Source: Pedobacter ginsenosidimutans
GTDB lineage: Bacteria > Bacteroidota > Bacteroidia > Sphingobacteriales > Sphingobacteriaceae
NCBI RefSeq assembly: GCF_001442625.1
Contig: NZ_LMZQ01000014.1
Span: forward strand, 124,001-188,000
Reading direction: 5' to 3'
DNA: 64,000 nt
Made by a program: the position numbers and the translations under genes. The notes beneath the pieces are model-generated. The model worked only from the letters and a program-made list of their open reading frames with translations. It was not told the DNA's origin and ran no database searches. Shown piece after piece: positions 52,576 to 62,531 of this stretch; the first letter of the stretch is position 1, and each line of letters begins with the position of its first letter.

Positions 52576-55047
52576 ATGAGTAAACAAGATATATTTGATT
52601 TCCATACAGCAATGCCAATCATAAATGAGGATACCGAATTTTTTCCCTTAATGTCTCAACAAGACGAAGAGGAAATGAACAATGAGGAAACACCCGAAAC
52701 GTTGGCCATATTGCCTTTGCGAAACACAGTTTTATTTCCAGGAGTAGTTATTCCTATTACGGTTGGAAGAGATAAATCAATTAAGTTAATTAAGGAAGCT
52801 TACAAAGGAAATAAGATTATTGGGGTTGTTTCTCAAAAAGACGTTTCCATTGAAGACCCTACTTTTGAGCAGCTTAACACGGTTGGTACGGTTGCAAACA
52901 TCATTAAGCTGTTGCAGATGCCCGATGGAAATACCACCGTAATTATCCAGGGTAAACAACGTTTCAGCTTAATTGAAGAGGTACAGAACGAACCTTACAT
53001 TAAAGCAGTTGTTAAAAAATTTGAAGAACAAAAGCACAAAGCAGATAAAGAGTTTAAAACGTTAATCGCTTCTATCCGCGAAATGTCTGCACAGATTATC
53101 CAGCTTTCACCAAATATTCCAAGCGAAGCCAGTATTGCACTTAAAAACATCGAGAGCAATTCATTTTTGATCAATTTCATTTCATCAAATATGAATGCCG
53201 AAATGGCCGATAAGCAAAAAATCCTTGAAATGGATAAATTGCAGGAAAGAGCACAAAAGGTAATGGAGCTTTTAATGGTCGAACTGCAGATGCTGGAGCT
53301 GAGAAATCAGATCCAATCAAAAGTGCGTACCGATTTAGATAAGCAACAACGTGATTATTTTTTAAATCAACAGTTAAAAACCATTCAGGAAGAATTGGGA
53401 GGCAGTTCTGCCGATTTAGAATTTGATGCTTTACAAGAAAAGGCCAAAAAGAAAAAATGGGCTAAAGCAGTTGCCGAACATTTTGATAAGGAGCTAGATA
53501 AGTTGGGTAGAATGAACCCTGCTGCACCAGATTACTCTGTTCAGTTAAATTATTTAGAACTTCTTTTAGATTTACCTTGGAGCGAGTTTACGAAAGATAA
53601 TTTCGACCTAAAAAGAGCACAACGTATCTTAGATAAAGATCACTTTGGTTTAGAAAAAGTTAAGCAACGCATTATAGAATACTTAGCAGTTTTAAAATTA
53701 AAGCGTAATATGAAAGCGCCAATCTTATGTTTGGTTGGCCCTCCGGGAGTTGGTAAAACATCTTTGGGAAAATCTATTGCAAAAGCTTTAGGCCGTAAGT
53801 ATGTACGTATGGCTTTAGGCGGTATCCGCGATGAAGCAGAAATCCGTGGCCACCGTAAAACTTACATAGGTGCAATGCCAGGCCGTATTATTTCGTCTAT
53901 TAAAAAAGCGGGTGCAGATAATCCTGTTTTTGTTTTGGATGAGATTGATAAAGTAGGAACCGACCACCGTGGCGATCCGTCATCAGCCTTGCTTGAAGTA
54001 TTAGACCCTGAACAAAACAGCGCCTTCTATGATCATTATGTAGAAATGGATTACGATTTATCCAACATTCTGTTTATTGCAACAGCAAACTCTTTAAGTA
54101 CCATACAACCTGCTTTGTTAGATCGTATGGAGATTATCGAAGTAAACGGATATACGATTGAAGAGAAAATAGAGATCGCTAAAAAATACCTGTTGCCTAA
54201 ACAGAAGGAAAACCATGGTTTACAAACTAAGGATATTAACTTAAAAACGCCGCTGATCGAAAAAGTGATTGAAGATTATACCAGAGAATCAGGTGTACGT
54301 GGTTTGGAGAAAAAAATAGGTTCTTTAGTGCGTGGTGTGGCTACAAAAATTGCGATGGAAGAAACCTACGATTCAAATTTAAGCAATGAAGATGTAGAGC
54401 GTATTTTAGGTGCGCCAATTTACGATAAAGACTTATACGAAGGCAATGAAGTAGCTGGAGTAGTAACTGGTTTAGCCTGGACAAGCGTAGGAGGTGATAT
54501 CTTATTCATCGAATCGAGTTTAAGCCCAGGAAAAGGCAAACTCACCTTAACAGGTAACCTTGGCGATGTAATGAAAGAATCGGCGGTTATTGCGCTAGCC
54601 TATTTACGTGCGCATGCAGCTGAATTTGATATAGACTACAGTTTATTTGACAACTGGGATGTTCATGTTCACGTGCCTGCAGGCGCTACGCCAAAAGACG
54701 GCCCTTCGGCTGGTGTAACCATGCTTACGGCCCTAACCTCGGCATTTACACAACGTAAGGTAAAACAGCATTTAGCTATGACTGGTGAGATTACCTTACG
54801 TGGAAAAGTACTTCCGGTTGGTGGTATCAAAGAAAAGATCTTAGCGGCAAAAAGAGCAAACATTAAAGAAATTATCCTTTGCAAAAGCAACCGTAAGGAT
54901 ATTTTAGAGATTAAAGAAAGTTATATCAAGGATTTAAAATTCCACTATGTAACCGAAATGAGTGAAGTAATTGAATTGGCTTTAACCAAAAACAAGGTTA
55001 AAAAACCTTTAGATTTAAGTGTTAAAATTGCGCCGATTGTAAACTAA
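52576..55047 (+). CDS. lon: ATP-dependent protease Lon (LonA)
   Basis: About 823 residues from the ATG at 52576 (an upstream TTG at 52552 is in frame). The N-terminal LON substrate domain (about 50-240; [23 protein letters not shown]), the AAA+ module with Walker A GPPGVGKT and Walker [12 protein letters not shown], and the C-terminal protease domain are complete. The catalytic Ser is in DGPSAGVTM (residue 719 in the long frame) with Lys about 43 residues later in GGIKEK. Lon degrades damaged and regulatory proteins. A terminator follows. Confidence 0.96.
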   Translation: MSKQDIFDFHTAMPIINEDTEFFPLMSQQDEEEMNNEETPETLAILPLRNTVLFPGVVIPITVGRDKSIKLIKEAYKGNKIIGVVSQKDVSIEDPTFEQLNTVGTVANIIKLLQMPDGNTTVIIQGKQRFSLIEEVQNEPYIKAVVKKFEEQKHKADKEFKTLIASIREMSAQIIQLSPNIPSEASIALKNIESNSFLINFISSNMNAEMADKQKILEMDKLQERAQKVMELLMVELQMLELRNQIQSKVRTDLDKQQRDYFLNQQLKTIQEELGGSSADLEFDALQEKAKKKKWAKAVAEHFDKELDKLGRMNPAAPDYSVQLNYLELLLDLPWSEFTKDNFDLKRAQRILDKDHFGLEKVKQRIIEYLAVLKLKRNMKAPILCLVGPPGVGKTSLGKSIAKALGRKYVRMALGGIRDEAEIRGHRKTYIGAMPGRIISSIKKAGADNPVFVLDEIDKVGTDHRGDPSSALLEVLDPEQNSAFYDHYVEMDYDLSNILFIATANSLSTIQPALLDRMEIIEVNGYTIEEKIEIAKKYLLPKQKENHGLQTKDINLKTPLIEKVIEDYTRESGVRGLEKKIGSLVRGVATKIAMEETYDSNLSNEDVERILGAPIYDKDLYEGNEVAGVVTGLAWTSVGGDILFIESSLSPGKGKLTLTGNLGDVMKESAVIALAYLRAHAAEFDIDYSLFDNWDVHVHVPAGATPKDGPSAGVTMLTALTSAFTQRKVKQHLAMTGEITLRGKVLPVGGIKEKILAAKRANIKEIILCKSNRKDILEIKESYIKDLKFHYVTEMSEVIELALTKNKVKKPLDLSVKIAPIVN

Positions 55048-55102
55048 TTGCTAATTCTTTTGGATTAACAATCAAAAATCCAATTACAATAAATACTTTT
55101 AT

Positions 55103-55130
55103 AGCCTAGGTAAATTGCCTGGGCTTTTTT
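55103..55130 (+). terminator. Terminator after lon that abuts the lpxR start codon
   Basis: AGCCTAGG (55103-55110) pairs with CCTGGGCT (55118-55125), allowing one G-U pair, over a seven-base loop, followed by seven T. The ATG of the next gene begins at 55132, one base after the T-run. Confidence 0.75.
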
Positions 55131-55131
55131 T

Positions 55132-56082
55132 ATGAGATCATTTTTATTCACTATAGTTTTTGGTTTGGTTGTTTCAACCAGTTTCGCTCAATCTTTTAAA
55201 AACGAATTCGGTTTTAAAACCGAAAACGATGCTTATCTGGCTACTTTAAACGATCGATATTATACCAACGGATTATTTATCTACTTCCGTCATGCCATTA
55301 ATACCGAAAAGCTTTCAGATAAAATAGAGAAAAAAATCTACGAAATTTCTGCCGGACAGAAAATGTATACGCCTTATTGGGGGCAGGTTCCTAACAAAGA
55401 AGACCAGGACAGGCCTTTTGCAGGTTATCTTTATGCAGGTGGTGCATATTCTGTTTTCTATAAAAATGAGAGCGTTTTAAAAACCAGTGTAGAATTGGGA
55501 ACGGTTGGCCCTAACTCGCTTGCCCAAACAGCACAACGTTTCCTACATAAAACCGTAGGTTTTTATACCCCTGCAGGTTGGGATTACCAGATTAAAAATG
55601 AACTGGCCGTAAACCTTGCCGCAAATTATAGCAAGTTACTTTTTAGACCTGAAGATCCCATTGTGGATATCAGTGCCCAGGGTTATGCCAACTTAGGTAC
55701 AACTTTTTCGGGTTTGGGTGCATCAGTGCTTTTTAGGGCTGGAAAACTAAATCAATTGTTCAACAGTGCTTATCACAACGCGGTGATCGGAAATTCGAAA
55801 ACAAAAAGCTTAAACAATTCAGAATTTTTCTTTTATGTTAAACCGCAGCTAAACTTTGTTGCCTACGATGCTACCATACAGGGAAGTCTTTTTAATAACA
55901 ACAGTCCATTAACTTTTGGGGTAAAACCGATTGTTTTTGAGCAACAGTTTGGTGTAAATTATAGTTCAAAAAGATTTACTGCCGATTTTAATATCATTTT
56001 TAAAACCAAAGAAGTTAAAAGTGTGGCTAAAGCACAGAATTACGGCGGTTTAAGTTTGTATTATCGGTTTGGGAAGAGTTAG
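55132..56082 (+). CDS. lpxR: Lipid A deacylase LpxR family protein
   Basis: A 316-residue outer-membrane beta-barrel protein. The signal peptide is cut near residue 19 (SFAQ). The mature N terminus NEFGFKTENDAYLATLNDRYYTNGLFIYFRHAI has the NDxxxxxxDRYYTNG signature of LpxR (DUF2219), which removes 3'-linked acyloxyacyl chains from lipid A. Strands with alternating polarity run to the C terminus, which ends in a typical YYRFGKS. The start abuts a terminator, so it may depend on read-through from lon. Confidence 0.88.
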   Translation: MRSFLFTIVFGLVVSTSFAQSFKNEFGFKTENDAYLATLNDRYYTNGLFIYFRHAINTEKLSDKIEKKIYEISAGQKMYTPYWGQVPNKEDQDRPFAGYLYAGGAYSVFYKNESVLKTSVELGTVGPNSLAQTAQRFLHKTVGFYTPAGWDYQIKNELAVNLAANYSKLLFRPEDPIVDISAQGYANLGTTFSGLGASVLFRAGKLNQLFNSAYHNAVIGNSKTKSLNNSEFFFYVKPQLNFVAYDATIQGSLFNNNSPLTFGVKPIVFEQQFGVNYSSKRFTADFNIIFKTKEVKSVAKAQNYGGLSLYYRFGKS

Positions 56083-56148
56083 GTTAACTGTTTAAATTGG
56101 TTAATTGAGCGTTTGCACGGAACTAAAATAGAAATCAATCCGTAGGCT

Positions 56149-56559
56149 TTAATCAATTGATGGTCTTTTGCGACTCTCCTTTTTATCTGCATTTACAGCC
56201 TTATTCTTCAATCTTTTTTGAATAACTGCTTTAGGGATTTTTGTTGCTTTTCTTTTCTTCTGAACCTGAAGCGATCGTTTTAACAATTCAATCAACTTGG
56301 CAACCGTTTTCTCTTTATTGAGTAGCTGGCTCCTATCCTCTTGCGAGACAATATGCAAAAGTCCTTCGGAATCCAGTCGGTTTTGGAGTTTTTCCTTCAA
56401 AAGTACTTTCTCTTCGTAACTAAAATGCTCGAAAGTATCAATACTAAAAATAAGCTCTACCTTGCTCGAAACTTTATTTACATTTTGCCCACCTTTGCCC
56501 CCACTTCTGGAAGTTTTGAAAGTAACAGACCGTAAAATTTCATCTCTTGTAGGCAACAT
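56149..56559 (-). CDS. arfB: Alternative ribosome-rescue factor ArfB (release-factor domain protein)
   Basis: A 136-residue protein with the GGQ catalytic motif at residues 23-25 in SRSGGKGGQNVNKVSSKVEL. The C terminus is a long Lys/Arg-rich tail (RSLQVQKKRKATKIPKAVI..KESRKRPS) that inserts into the empty mRNA channel, so it is ArfB/YaeJ rather than a full release factor. It frees stalled non-stop ribosomes. It lies downstream of the ferritin gene in the same direction, 38 bases away. Confidence 0.95.
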   Translation of the reverse strand: MLPTRDEILRSVTFKTSRSGGKGGQNVNKVSSKVELIFSIDTFEHFSYEEKVLLKEKLQNRLDSEGLLHIVSQEDRSQLLNKEKTVAKLIELLKRSLQVQKKRKATKIPKAVIQKRLKNKAVNADKKESRKRPSID

Positions 56560-56597
56560 GCTGCAAAAGTAATAATTTGGGATTTAATAAAAACAGA

Positions 56598-57122
56598 TTA
56601 TTCTCCCTCTTTCGATTCGCTTACCTTGGTGCGCAACCCTACAATATCTTTATCCAATTGGTAAATGCCTCCCCTATCGCTGCCTACCAATTGAAGTTTC
56701 TCTAACATCGTTTTCGCCATTTTTTCCTCTTCCAGCTGTTCATCCAAATACCATTGCAAAAATTTAAAAGTAAGATAATCTTTCTCATTCAGTGAAAGTT
56801 CTACCAAATCGTTAATGCTTTTAGATACCAACAACTCGTTATCCAGAAAATCCTGAAATACCTCTATTACCTGTCCGAAAGAATTTTTGGGCATTTCAAG
56901 GGCAGTAATCATCGCATGCCCATCACGGTCATTGATATAATGAATCAGCTTAAGCATATGATGACGTTCTTCTTCACTCTGACGGTAGAAAAACTCGGTA
57001 TAACCTTCTAAACCTGGCTGGGTTTCTAACCATGAAGCAATTCCCAGGTAAACTTGCGACGATTCGGCTTCCAGCTTAACCTGGTTATTCAGGGCCGCCA
57101 ACATTCTTTCAGATAACAACAT
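56598..57122 (-). CDS. ftnA: Non-heme ferritin
   Basis: A 174-residue four-helix iron-storage protein. The ferroxidase residues are visible: Glu in QVKLEAESSQVYLGIASW, the EEERHHMLKLIHYINDRDG helix, and a later EEEKMAKTMLEKL helix. Length is normal for bacterial ferritin, and there is no haem-binding Met pattern of bacterioferritin. It stores iron in the cytoplasm and is divergent from cmk. Confidence 0.94.
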   Translation of the reverse strand: MLLSERMLAALNNQVKLEAESSQVYLGIASWLETQPGLEGYTEFFYRQSEEERHHMLKLIHYINDRDGHAMITALEMPKNSFGQVIEVFQDFLDNELLVSKSINDLVELSLNEKDYLTFKFLQWYLDEQLEEEKMAKTMLEKLQLVGSDRGGIYQLDKDIVGLRTKVSESKEGE

Positions 57123-57237
57123 AATCGTGTATTTATTTTATAATTAAACACATCCAGCAAATCAATGTTTTAGCATTATCTTGTTTAGAATCTATCTTTA
57201 TACCTTTAAAAAAATTCAGCATTCTGTTTCTATTTTT

Positions 57238-57245
57238 TACCTTTG
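57238..57245 (+). promoter_or_regulatory. -7 promoter element of cmk, seven bases before the ATG
   Basis: TACCTTTG fits TAnnTTTG exactly. Seven bases separate it from the ATG at 57253, so the transcript should start at or very near the start codon. Confidence 0.6.
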
Positions 57246-57252
57246 CGCTACG

Positions 57253-57933
57253 ATGAAGAAAAACCTGGTAATAGCAATAGATGGCTACTCATCTTGCGGA
57301 AAAAGTACTTTAGCAAAAGCACTGGCTAAAAAATTAGGTTTCATTTATGTAGACAGCGGAGCGATGTACCGTGCCGTTACACTATATTTCTTAAGGAACA
57401 ACGTCGATATTTCTAACGATGCTAAAGTTGCTGATGCTTTACAGCACATCGAACTGAACTTTCACTCCCGCGATTACGAATCCCATATCACCCTTAATGG
57501 TGAAGAAGTTTCTGACGAAATCCGCTTAATGCCCGTTTCTGAAAATGTAAGTGAGGTTTCGGCGCATAAAATTGTGCGTCATGAAATGGTGAAGCAACAG
57601 CAGCGCATGGGTAAATTAAAAAACATCGTCATGGATGGCCGTGATATTGGCACTACCGTTTTCCCTGATGCCCCTGTGAAATTTTTTATGACGGCCGATC
57701 CGAAAATCAGGGCTGAACGCAGATTTAAGGAACTGGAGAGTAAAGGCAATAACGAAACTACTCTGGAAGAGGTTTTTGAAAACCTTGCCCATCGCGATTA
57801 TGCCGATACCACCCGTAAGGAAAGTCCGTTGGTTAGGGCTGATGATGCCATTATTTTAGATAATACCGATCTTACACAGGAAGAACAACTGGCTTTTGCG
57901 TTGGAAAAGGTTAATCCTTTTTTGGTTCATTAG
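57253..57933 (+). CDS. cmk: Cytidylate (CMP/dCMP) kinase
   Basis: A 226-residue enzyme from the ATG at 57253; a TTG at 57181 in the same frame lies upstream of the promoter box and is rejected. The P-loop IDGYSSCGKSTLAK, the GAMYRAVT segment, the NMP-binding insert and DGRDIGTTVFPDAPVKFFMTA are standard. It phosphorylates CMP and dCMP for nucleic acid synthesis. In many bacteria it is next to rpsA; here rpsA lies about 5 kb downstream. Confidence 0.95.
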   Translation: MKKNLVIAIDGYSSCGKSTLAKALAKKLGFIYVDSGAMYRAVTLYFLRNNVDISNDAKVADALQHIELNFHSRDYESHITLNGEEVSDEIRLMPVSENVSEVSAHKIVRHEMVKQQQRMGKLKNIVMDGRDIGTTVFPDAPVKFFMTADPKIRAERRFKELESKGNNETTLEEVFENLAHRDYADTTRKESPLVRADDAIILDNTDLTQEEQLAFALEKVNPFLVH

Positions 57934-58354
57934 TCAGTAGTTCACTAGTCATTAGTTCATTGGTCCATGGTTTAGTAGTTGATGGCCATATTGGTTACTA
58001 CAAAGCGATGAAAAATATTACACAGGTTTGGTTAACTGGTTAATTGTTTAAATCGGTTAACTGATGTGTATCGCTGCATCCCAAATGCATAGCTTAGTTA
58101 ATCGTCTTAAGACTAGGGATTTTAGACTAAATAGATTTCTCCATTCCGCGGCGCTCCAGTCGAAATAACGTATCCCTAAGGTTAATTGTTAATCGGTTAA
58201 CTGGTTCCAAGCTATGGGCTACAAGACTATCAACCATGAACTACCCGGCTATTCACCATAAACTTCGGACTCCCGACTGAAGACTCCCGACTTCCCTACC
58301 GTTTCCTGAGATAGAAAAAATTTCATATTTTTAGCACCCAACCCAAATGTTACT
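57934..58354. repeat. 421-base gap with short direct repeats and one family A half
   Basis: TTAGTCAGTAGTTCACTAGT and variants of AGTTCATTAGTC follow the cmk stop. GGTTAACTGGTTAATTG-type repeats occur at 58027-58065 and 58179-58207, and again after lpxR at 56083-56110. A family A half (AGATTTCTCCATTCCGCGG..GAAATAACG) lies at 58132-58170, and CGGACTCCCGACTGAAGAC at 58264. No gene is visible. Confidence 0.65.
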
Positions 58355-59185
58355 ATGAAATTAAAATCAATTTATCTTGCGGTATTATTTTTATCGCTTA
58401 CTATCCTCAATGCCAATGCCCAGAAAGGCTGGATCAATCTTTTTAATGGAAAAGATTTAAAAGATTGGAACATTAAAATTGCCAAACACGAATACAAAGA
58501 AAATTATGCCAATACTTTTCGCGTGGAAAATGGCTTAATGAAAGTGAGTTATGACGGATATAAAGAATTTGACCAACAATACGGACATATTTTCTACAAA
58601 AAACCTTTTTCGGCCTATCTTTTAAAAGTAACCTACCGTTTTGTTGGCGATCAGGCTAAAGGTGGTGAAGGCTGGGCAACCAGAAACAGTGGTGCCATGT
58701 TACATTGCCAGGATCCGGCAACGATGTTAAAAAACCAGGATTTTCCAATTTCGATTGAAGCCCAAATTCTTGGCGGAGATGGTGAACATGAACGCCATAC
58801 CAGTAACGTATGCACACCTGGAACACTAATTGATTATAATGGGAAACTATTTACGGGGCACTGCTTAGATTCTAAATCGAAAACCTATGCAGGCGACCAA
58901 TGGGTAACAGCAGAATTTTTAGTATTGGGCGATTCTGTTGTAAAACACATTATAGCTGGCGAAGTGGTGTTAGAATATACCAAGCCTCAAATTGGTGGCG
59001 GCAATGTTTCTAATTTCGACCCGAAAGTTAAAATAGATGGCAAAGCATTAACATCAGGTTATATTTCATTACAGAGCGAAAGCCACCCAATAGAATTTAA
59101 AACCGTACAGCTTTACGATTTGGAAGCGTACATGAAAGATAAAGCAAAACTGGATAAGGTATTGGCTAAAATATTAAAAGAGTAA
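58355..59185 (+). CDS. DUF1080 protein (3-keto-disaccharide hydrolase family)
   Basis: A 276-residue exported protein (signal peptide to about residue 22, ANAQ). The DUF1080 concanavalin-like domain is recognised by GWINLFNGKDLKDWNIKIAK (residues 24-43), NSGAMLHCQ and the C-terminal GYISLQSESHPIEFKTVQLYDL. Members cleave 3-keto glycosides or bind sugars; the substrate here is unknown. It is followed after 61 bases by the TPM gene. Confidence 0.9.
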   Translation: MKLKSIYLAVLFLSLTILNANAQKGWINLFNGKDLKDWNIKIAKHEYKENYANTFRVENGLMKVSYDGYKEFDQQYGHIFYKKPFSAYLLKVTYRFVGDQAKGGEGWATRNSGAMLHCQDPATMLKNQDFPISIEAQILGGDGEHERHTSNVCTPGTLIDYNGKLFTGHCLDSKSKTYAGDQWVTAEFLVLGDSVVKHIIAGEVVLEYTKPQIGGGNVSNFDPKVKIDGKALTSGYISLQSESHPIEFKTVQLYDLEAYMKDKAKLDKVLAKILKE

Positions 59186-59246
59186 ACCATATTGCTACTT
59201 AGTTGTTAGATCATGATGTAAAAACCTTTACACCTAAATTTATACG

Positions 59247-60752
59247 ATGCTCAATACCCGTTTGTTTAAACCCATTGCCCTACTATTCTTTCTTTTAGTT
59301 GCCCATATTACTTTTGGGCAAACTGCTTACAAAGTAAAAGATATTCCAGACCCAAAAAACAATGGCGGAGGTTATGTAAGCGATCCTGACGGCATTTTGG
59401 GGAGTAGTGCGGTTTCGGGTTTAAATAATACCATTGCCCAGTTTGAACATGAAACCAATGTTCAGGTAGCAGTGGTGATTGTTAACGATTTCGACCATGA
59501 TAAAGAAGATTTCGATTTTGCATTTGAGCTTTTTAACAACTGGGGAATTGGTTCAAAAACCAGCAATAATGGTTTATTGTTATTTATCTCAAAAGACCGG
59601 CGAAAGTACCGGTTCATTACCGGAACGGGAATTGAAGGTGTATTGCCAGATGTAAAGCTTAAACATATTGCCGAGCAGAATCTCCTGCCAGCTTTCAGGC
59701 AAAATGATTTCAGCACCGGGATAACGAATACCATTAATGCCATTGGTGTAATTATTTTAAACCCTGAACATAAATCAGAGCTCAATCAGTTTTTCACCCA
59801 ACACGAAAGCAACAGTTCGCTCGAAAATTTTTGGCTTCCTACAGGAATTATCTTACTGACATTTTTCGGGGTGTTCAAAATTGTGAACAGGCAAGCCAAA
59901 AATGGTTTAAACCCAAAAGGCTTTGACAAGAATAAAAATAGTTATGATGCCACAATAGCTAAAGGCTGTGGAGTGGCTTTTTTTATTGTGTTTGTTTCTA
60001 TTTTTATTTTTGTTTTTACTGGTGCTTTTGAGCTGTTCGAAAAGATAAAATTAGCACATATCCCTTATATTCTTTTTTCTATACTAGCCATATTGCTTTT
60101 CTTTCGTTACCTTTTCTATTTGTCGGCATTAAGAAAAGCACACCAGGATGATAAAAATTTCTTTGATGCCGTTGTGGCTTTCCACAAAAAGAACTGGTGG
60201 TTAGTTCTTTTCTCTCCTATAATTTTAATTGCAATTATACTCCACCTCATCAAGCGCGTTAAAACGATTGATCGTTTCAAGCCAGTTTTGGATAGTAAAA
60301 ATAACCCGATGATCAGAGTAGATCGCGATATCAATATAGAAGGGAAACCATTTTTAACTGCAGGTCAACGTAAAGAGGAAGTTGTTTTAGCTTATGACTA
60401 TGATATCTGGGAAAGCACAGACCATAAAGAACATATTATTAAAGCATGGCCTGCAGAAAAATACAATAGTTATACCGAATGCCCCGAATGCGATTTTAGG
60501 ACATACAAACTGAATGAACGCGTTACAGTTAAACAGGCCACTTATAGTCACGAAGGGCAAGCAAAACTAATAAATGAATGCAGTTTTTGTAAAAAAACAG
60601 AATTTATAAAGTGGATTACATTGGCCATGTTGGTCGAATCGAGTTCGTCATCAAGTTCCTCTTCATCAAGCAGCAGCTCATCCTCTTCGTCATCAAGCAG
60701 TAGCTGGGGCGGTGGTAGCAGCAGCGGTGGTGGCACTGGTGGAAGCTGGTAG
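59247..60752 (+). CDS. TPM-domain membrane protein with long poly-serine tail
   Basis: A 501-residue exported protein. The signal peptide is cut near residue 24 (TFGQ). The TPM (DUF477) domain spans about 30-185 (VSDPDGILGSSAVSGLNNTIAQFE). Three membrane helices follow in the middle (about 192-210, 235-258, 270-292), then a cytoplasmic-looking domain with a CPEC..FRTYK and CSFCKKTEF zinc-ribbon-like pair of cysteine motifs. It ends in 22 consecutive serines (60639-60704), then WGGGSSSGGGTGGSW. The GGGSSxGGG end is typical of TPM proteins, but the serine run is extreme. Confidence 0.85.
   Translation: MLNTRLFKPIALLFFLLVAHITFGQTAYKVKDIPDPKNNGGGYVSDPDGILGSSAVSGLNNTIAQFEHETNVQVAVVIVNDFDHDKEDFDFAFELFNNWGIGSKTSNNGLLLFISKDRRKYRFITGTGIEGVLPDVKLKHIAEQNLLPAFRQNDFSTGITNTINAIGVIILNPEHKSELNQFFTQHESNSSLENFWLPTGIILLTFFGVFKIVNRQAKNGLNPKGFDKNKNSYDATIAKGCGVAFFIVFVSIFIFVFTGAFELFEKIKLAHIPYILFSILAILLFFRYLFYLSALRKAHQDDKNFFDAVVAFHKKNWWLVLFSPIILIAIILHLIKRVKTIDRFKPVLDSKNNPMIRVDRDINIEGKPFLTAGQRKEEVVLAYDYDIWESTDHKEHIIKAWPAEKYNSYTECPECDFRTYKLNERVTVKQATYSHEGQAKLINECSFCKKTEFIKWITLAMLVESSSSSSSSSSSSSSSSSSSSSSWGGGSSSGGGTGGSW
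60639..60704 (+). repeat. Poly-serine tract of 22 codons using all six serine codons
   Basis: The codons are tcg, agt, tca, tcc, tct and agc in mixed order. Simple slippage of one codon would give a uniform run, so the amino-acid composition appears to be kept by selection or built by different events. Confidence 0.9.
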
Positions 60753-60942
60753 TTTCGCTTATCTGTTTTATAAGATGCTTAACCTTGCTGAAAGAAGATT
60801 TTTAAGGAAAGGAGCAGCACCTTTTTTCAATCTTATCCTCGCCTATTAAAAGTATTTTCTAATTTTGAAACACTTAGCACGGTGTTTGCTTATAGCGTGT
60901 TGGCAATTACCCATTAAAACTGTTTCGCAGAATCCTATACTT

Positions 60943-61923
60943 ATGACTAGAATTTTCTTCCTCCTAATCGCTCTTTTTATTTTTACTAACCGTTTAAATG
61001 CACAAGAAACGTATCGTGTTAAGGCAGACAAATTGCGTGTAAGGGAAAGCAGCGATCCGAAAAGTAAGGTTATTGGAAATATTGCTCAAAATGAAAACAT
61101 TACGGTTTTAGATGCCAATAATGCGAAATTTTACAAAGTAAAATTTAAAAACCGCGAAGGCTGGGTAAGCAAAGATTTCATCGAAAAAATTGCTCCTGCT
61201 GTTAAACCAGCAACTCCTCAGGCAAATACGGCACAGCCCGCTGCTACCCCTCAAACAGCAGCAGGCGCCGACATGTATCGGGTAACTGCCGACGATTTAC
61301 GGGTTAGGCAACAAGCTGACCCGAAAAGCAAAATTGTGGGATACCTGCCTAAAAATGAAAATGTTGCCGTGATCGACTCATCAAATACAAGTTTCTATAA
61401 AATTAAGGTTACAAATGGCGAAGGATGGGTGAGTAAAGAATTTTTGGTCAGGATTTCTCCCGTAAAAGCAGCAGCCGAAAAAACAAGCATTGCCGCATCG
61501 GTACCTCAAGAAAACAAAGATTATACGAACATCATCTTTTTTGTGGTTGTGGCCCTAATACTCATTGCCATATTATATTTTTCGATTAAATATGCTAGTG
61601 GCAATAAATTTTTGATCGGTTTTTCTGTTGTTGTGATCTTGGTAATTGGCTATTTCTGCTACATTACTTTTATACAGGCAAAAGTGGTAACAGGCACCTT
61701 TGCAAGCAATGAGGATATACAGTACAAAACCTTTAATTTTAAATCGAAAGATTCGGTAACCGTTACCGATGCCTATACTGATTCTATTTTCACCTCGAAA
61801 TACGTCATTGAAGGCGACATGATCAAACTTTACGATCAGCAGAATACAATAATGTTATTAATCAGAGATAATCAAACATTAATTGGTGAAGGTTTTACGA
61901 GGGGAACGTTTACGAAGAAATAG
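60943..61923 (+). CDS. Protein with two SH3b domains and membrane helices
   Basis: About 326 residues from the ATG at 60943; the ORF opens at 60865 but the later ATG gives a proper signal peptide (MTRIFFLLIALFIF..NAQ). Two near-identical SH3b domains (YRVKADKLRVRESSDPKSKVIG and YRVTADDLRVRQQADPKSKIVG) are joined by an Ala/Pro-rich linker. They should bind peptidoglycan. Two membrane helices and a 75-residue C-terminal domain follow. The function is unknown. A small membrane protein gene follows after 15 bases. Confidence 0.88.
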   Translation: MTRIFFLLIALFIFTNRLNAQETYRVKADKLRVRESSDPKSKVIGNIAQNENITVLDANNAKFYKVKFKNREGWVSKDFIEKIAPAVKPATPQANTAQPAATPQTAAGADMYRVTADDLRVRQQADPKSKIVGYLPKNENVAVIDSSNTSFYKIKVTNGEGWVSKEFLVRISPVKAAAEKTSIAASVPQENKDYTNIIFFVVVALILIAILYFSIKYASGNKFLIGFSVVVILVIGYFCYITFIQAKVVTGTFASNEDIQYKTFNFKSKDSVTVTDAYTDSIFTSKYVIEGDMIKLYDQQNTIMLLIRDNQTLIGEGFTRGTFTKK

Positions 61924-61938
61924 GTTAATTTTATTAAA

Positions 61939-62151
61939 ATGAATTTTGAATACCTTTCTTTGGGCAGCTGCGCGCTTTTAATTGCATATACAATATATTT
62001 CTTCGGAATTAAAGACAAAACGCATTCGTTGAAAGACCCAAACGGAAACGGACCAACAATGGCAAATTATTATAGCCAATTTATTTGGATCGCATTTCTC
62101 GTTATTTTCGGAATGATATACATTATAAGGTCATTTCCTGAAAAGATATGA
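61939..62151 (+). CDS. Small membrane protein, unknown function
   Basis: A 70-residue protein with two hydrophobic helices, about 6-22 and 47-65, joined by a polar loop (KDKTHSLKDPNGNGPTMANYYSQ). I do not recognise a domain. It starts 15 bases after the SH3b gene and is probably co-transcribed with it. Confidence 0.7.
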   Translation: MNFEYLSLGSCALLIAYTIYFFGIKDKTHSLKDPNGNGPTMANYYSQFIWIAFLVIFGMIYIIRSFPEKI

Positions 62152-62502
62152 GATTGTCCTTCGACAGGCTCAGGATGACAATATTTTTTTATTTTCACCT
62201 TAACTTAATAAATCATTTCCTAGGAACGTTTGGTGAGCATTGTGTACAACCCCTTATTTTTAAACCTGATAGAGCGGAATAGCCCGGAGCGTAGCGAGGA
62301 CTATAAGCGATAGCAGGACTGCTGCTTACGATGAAATACGGGACGCTCATTTTCAAATCCTGATGAAAAATCAATCCATAAACCTATAGCGCTCTGCATT
62401 TAGATCCTGAAATAAATTCAGGATGACGGACCGATATATTATAATCAGCTAAAAATCAGCAAGATTTATTAAAAAAATCTTTTCTATTAATTAAAATATT
62501 TT

Positions 62503-62510
62503 TACCTTTG
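62503..62510 (+). promoter_or_regulatory. -7 promoter element of rpsA
   Basis: TACCTTTG fits TAnnTTTG exactly, 38 bases before the rpsA ATG, giving a leader of about 30 bases. Confidence 0.6.
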
Positions 62511-62531
62511 CAGTCCCTAAATAGGGGAAAA

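Noticed and set aside
57181-57252. Upstream TTG start for cmk adding 24 residues
   Set aside because: A -7 promoter box lies within the extension and the extra peptide does not resemble the conserved start of the enzyme.
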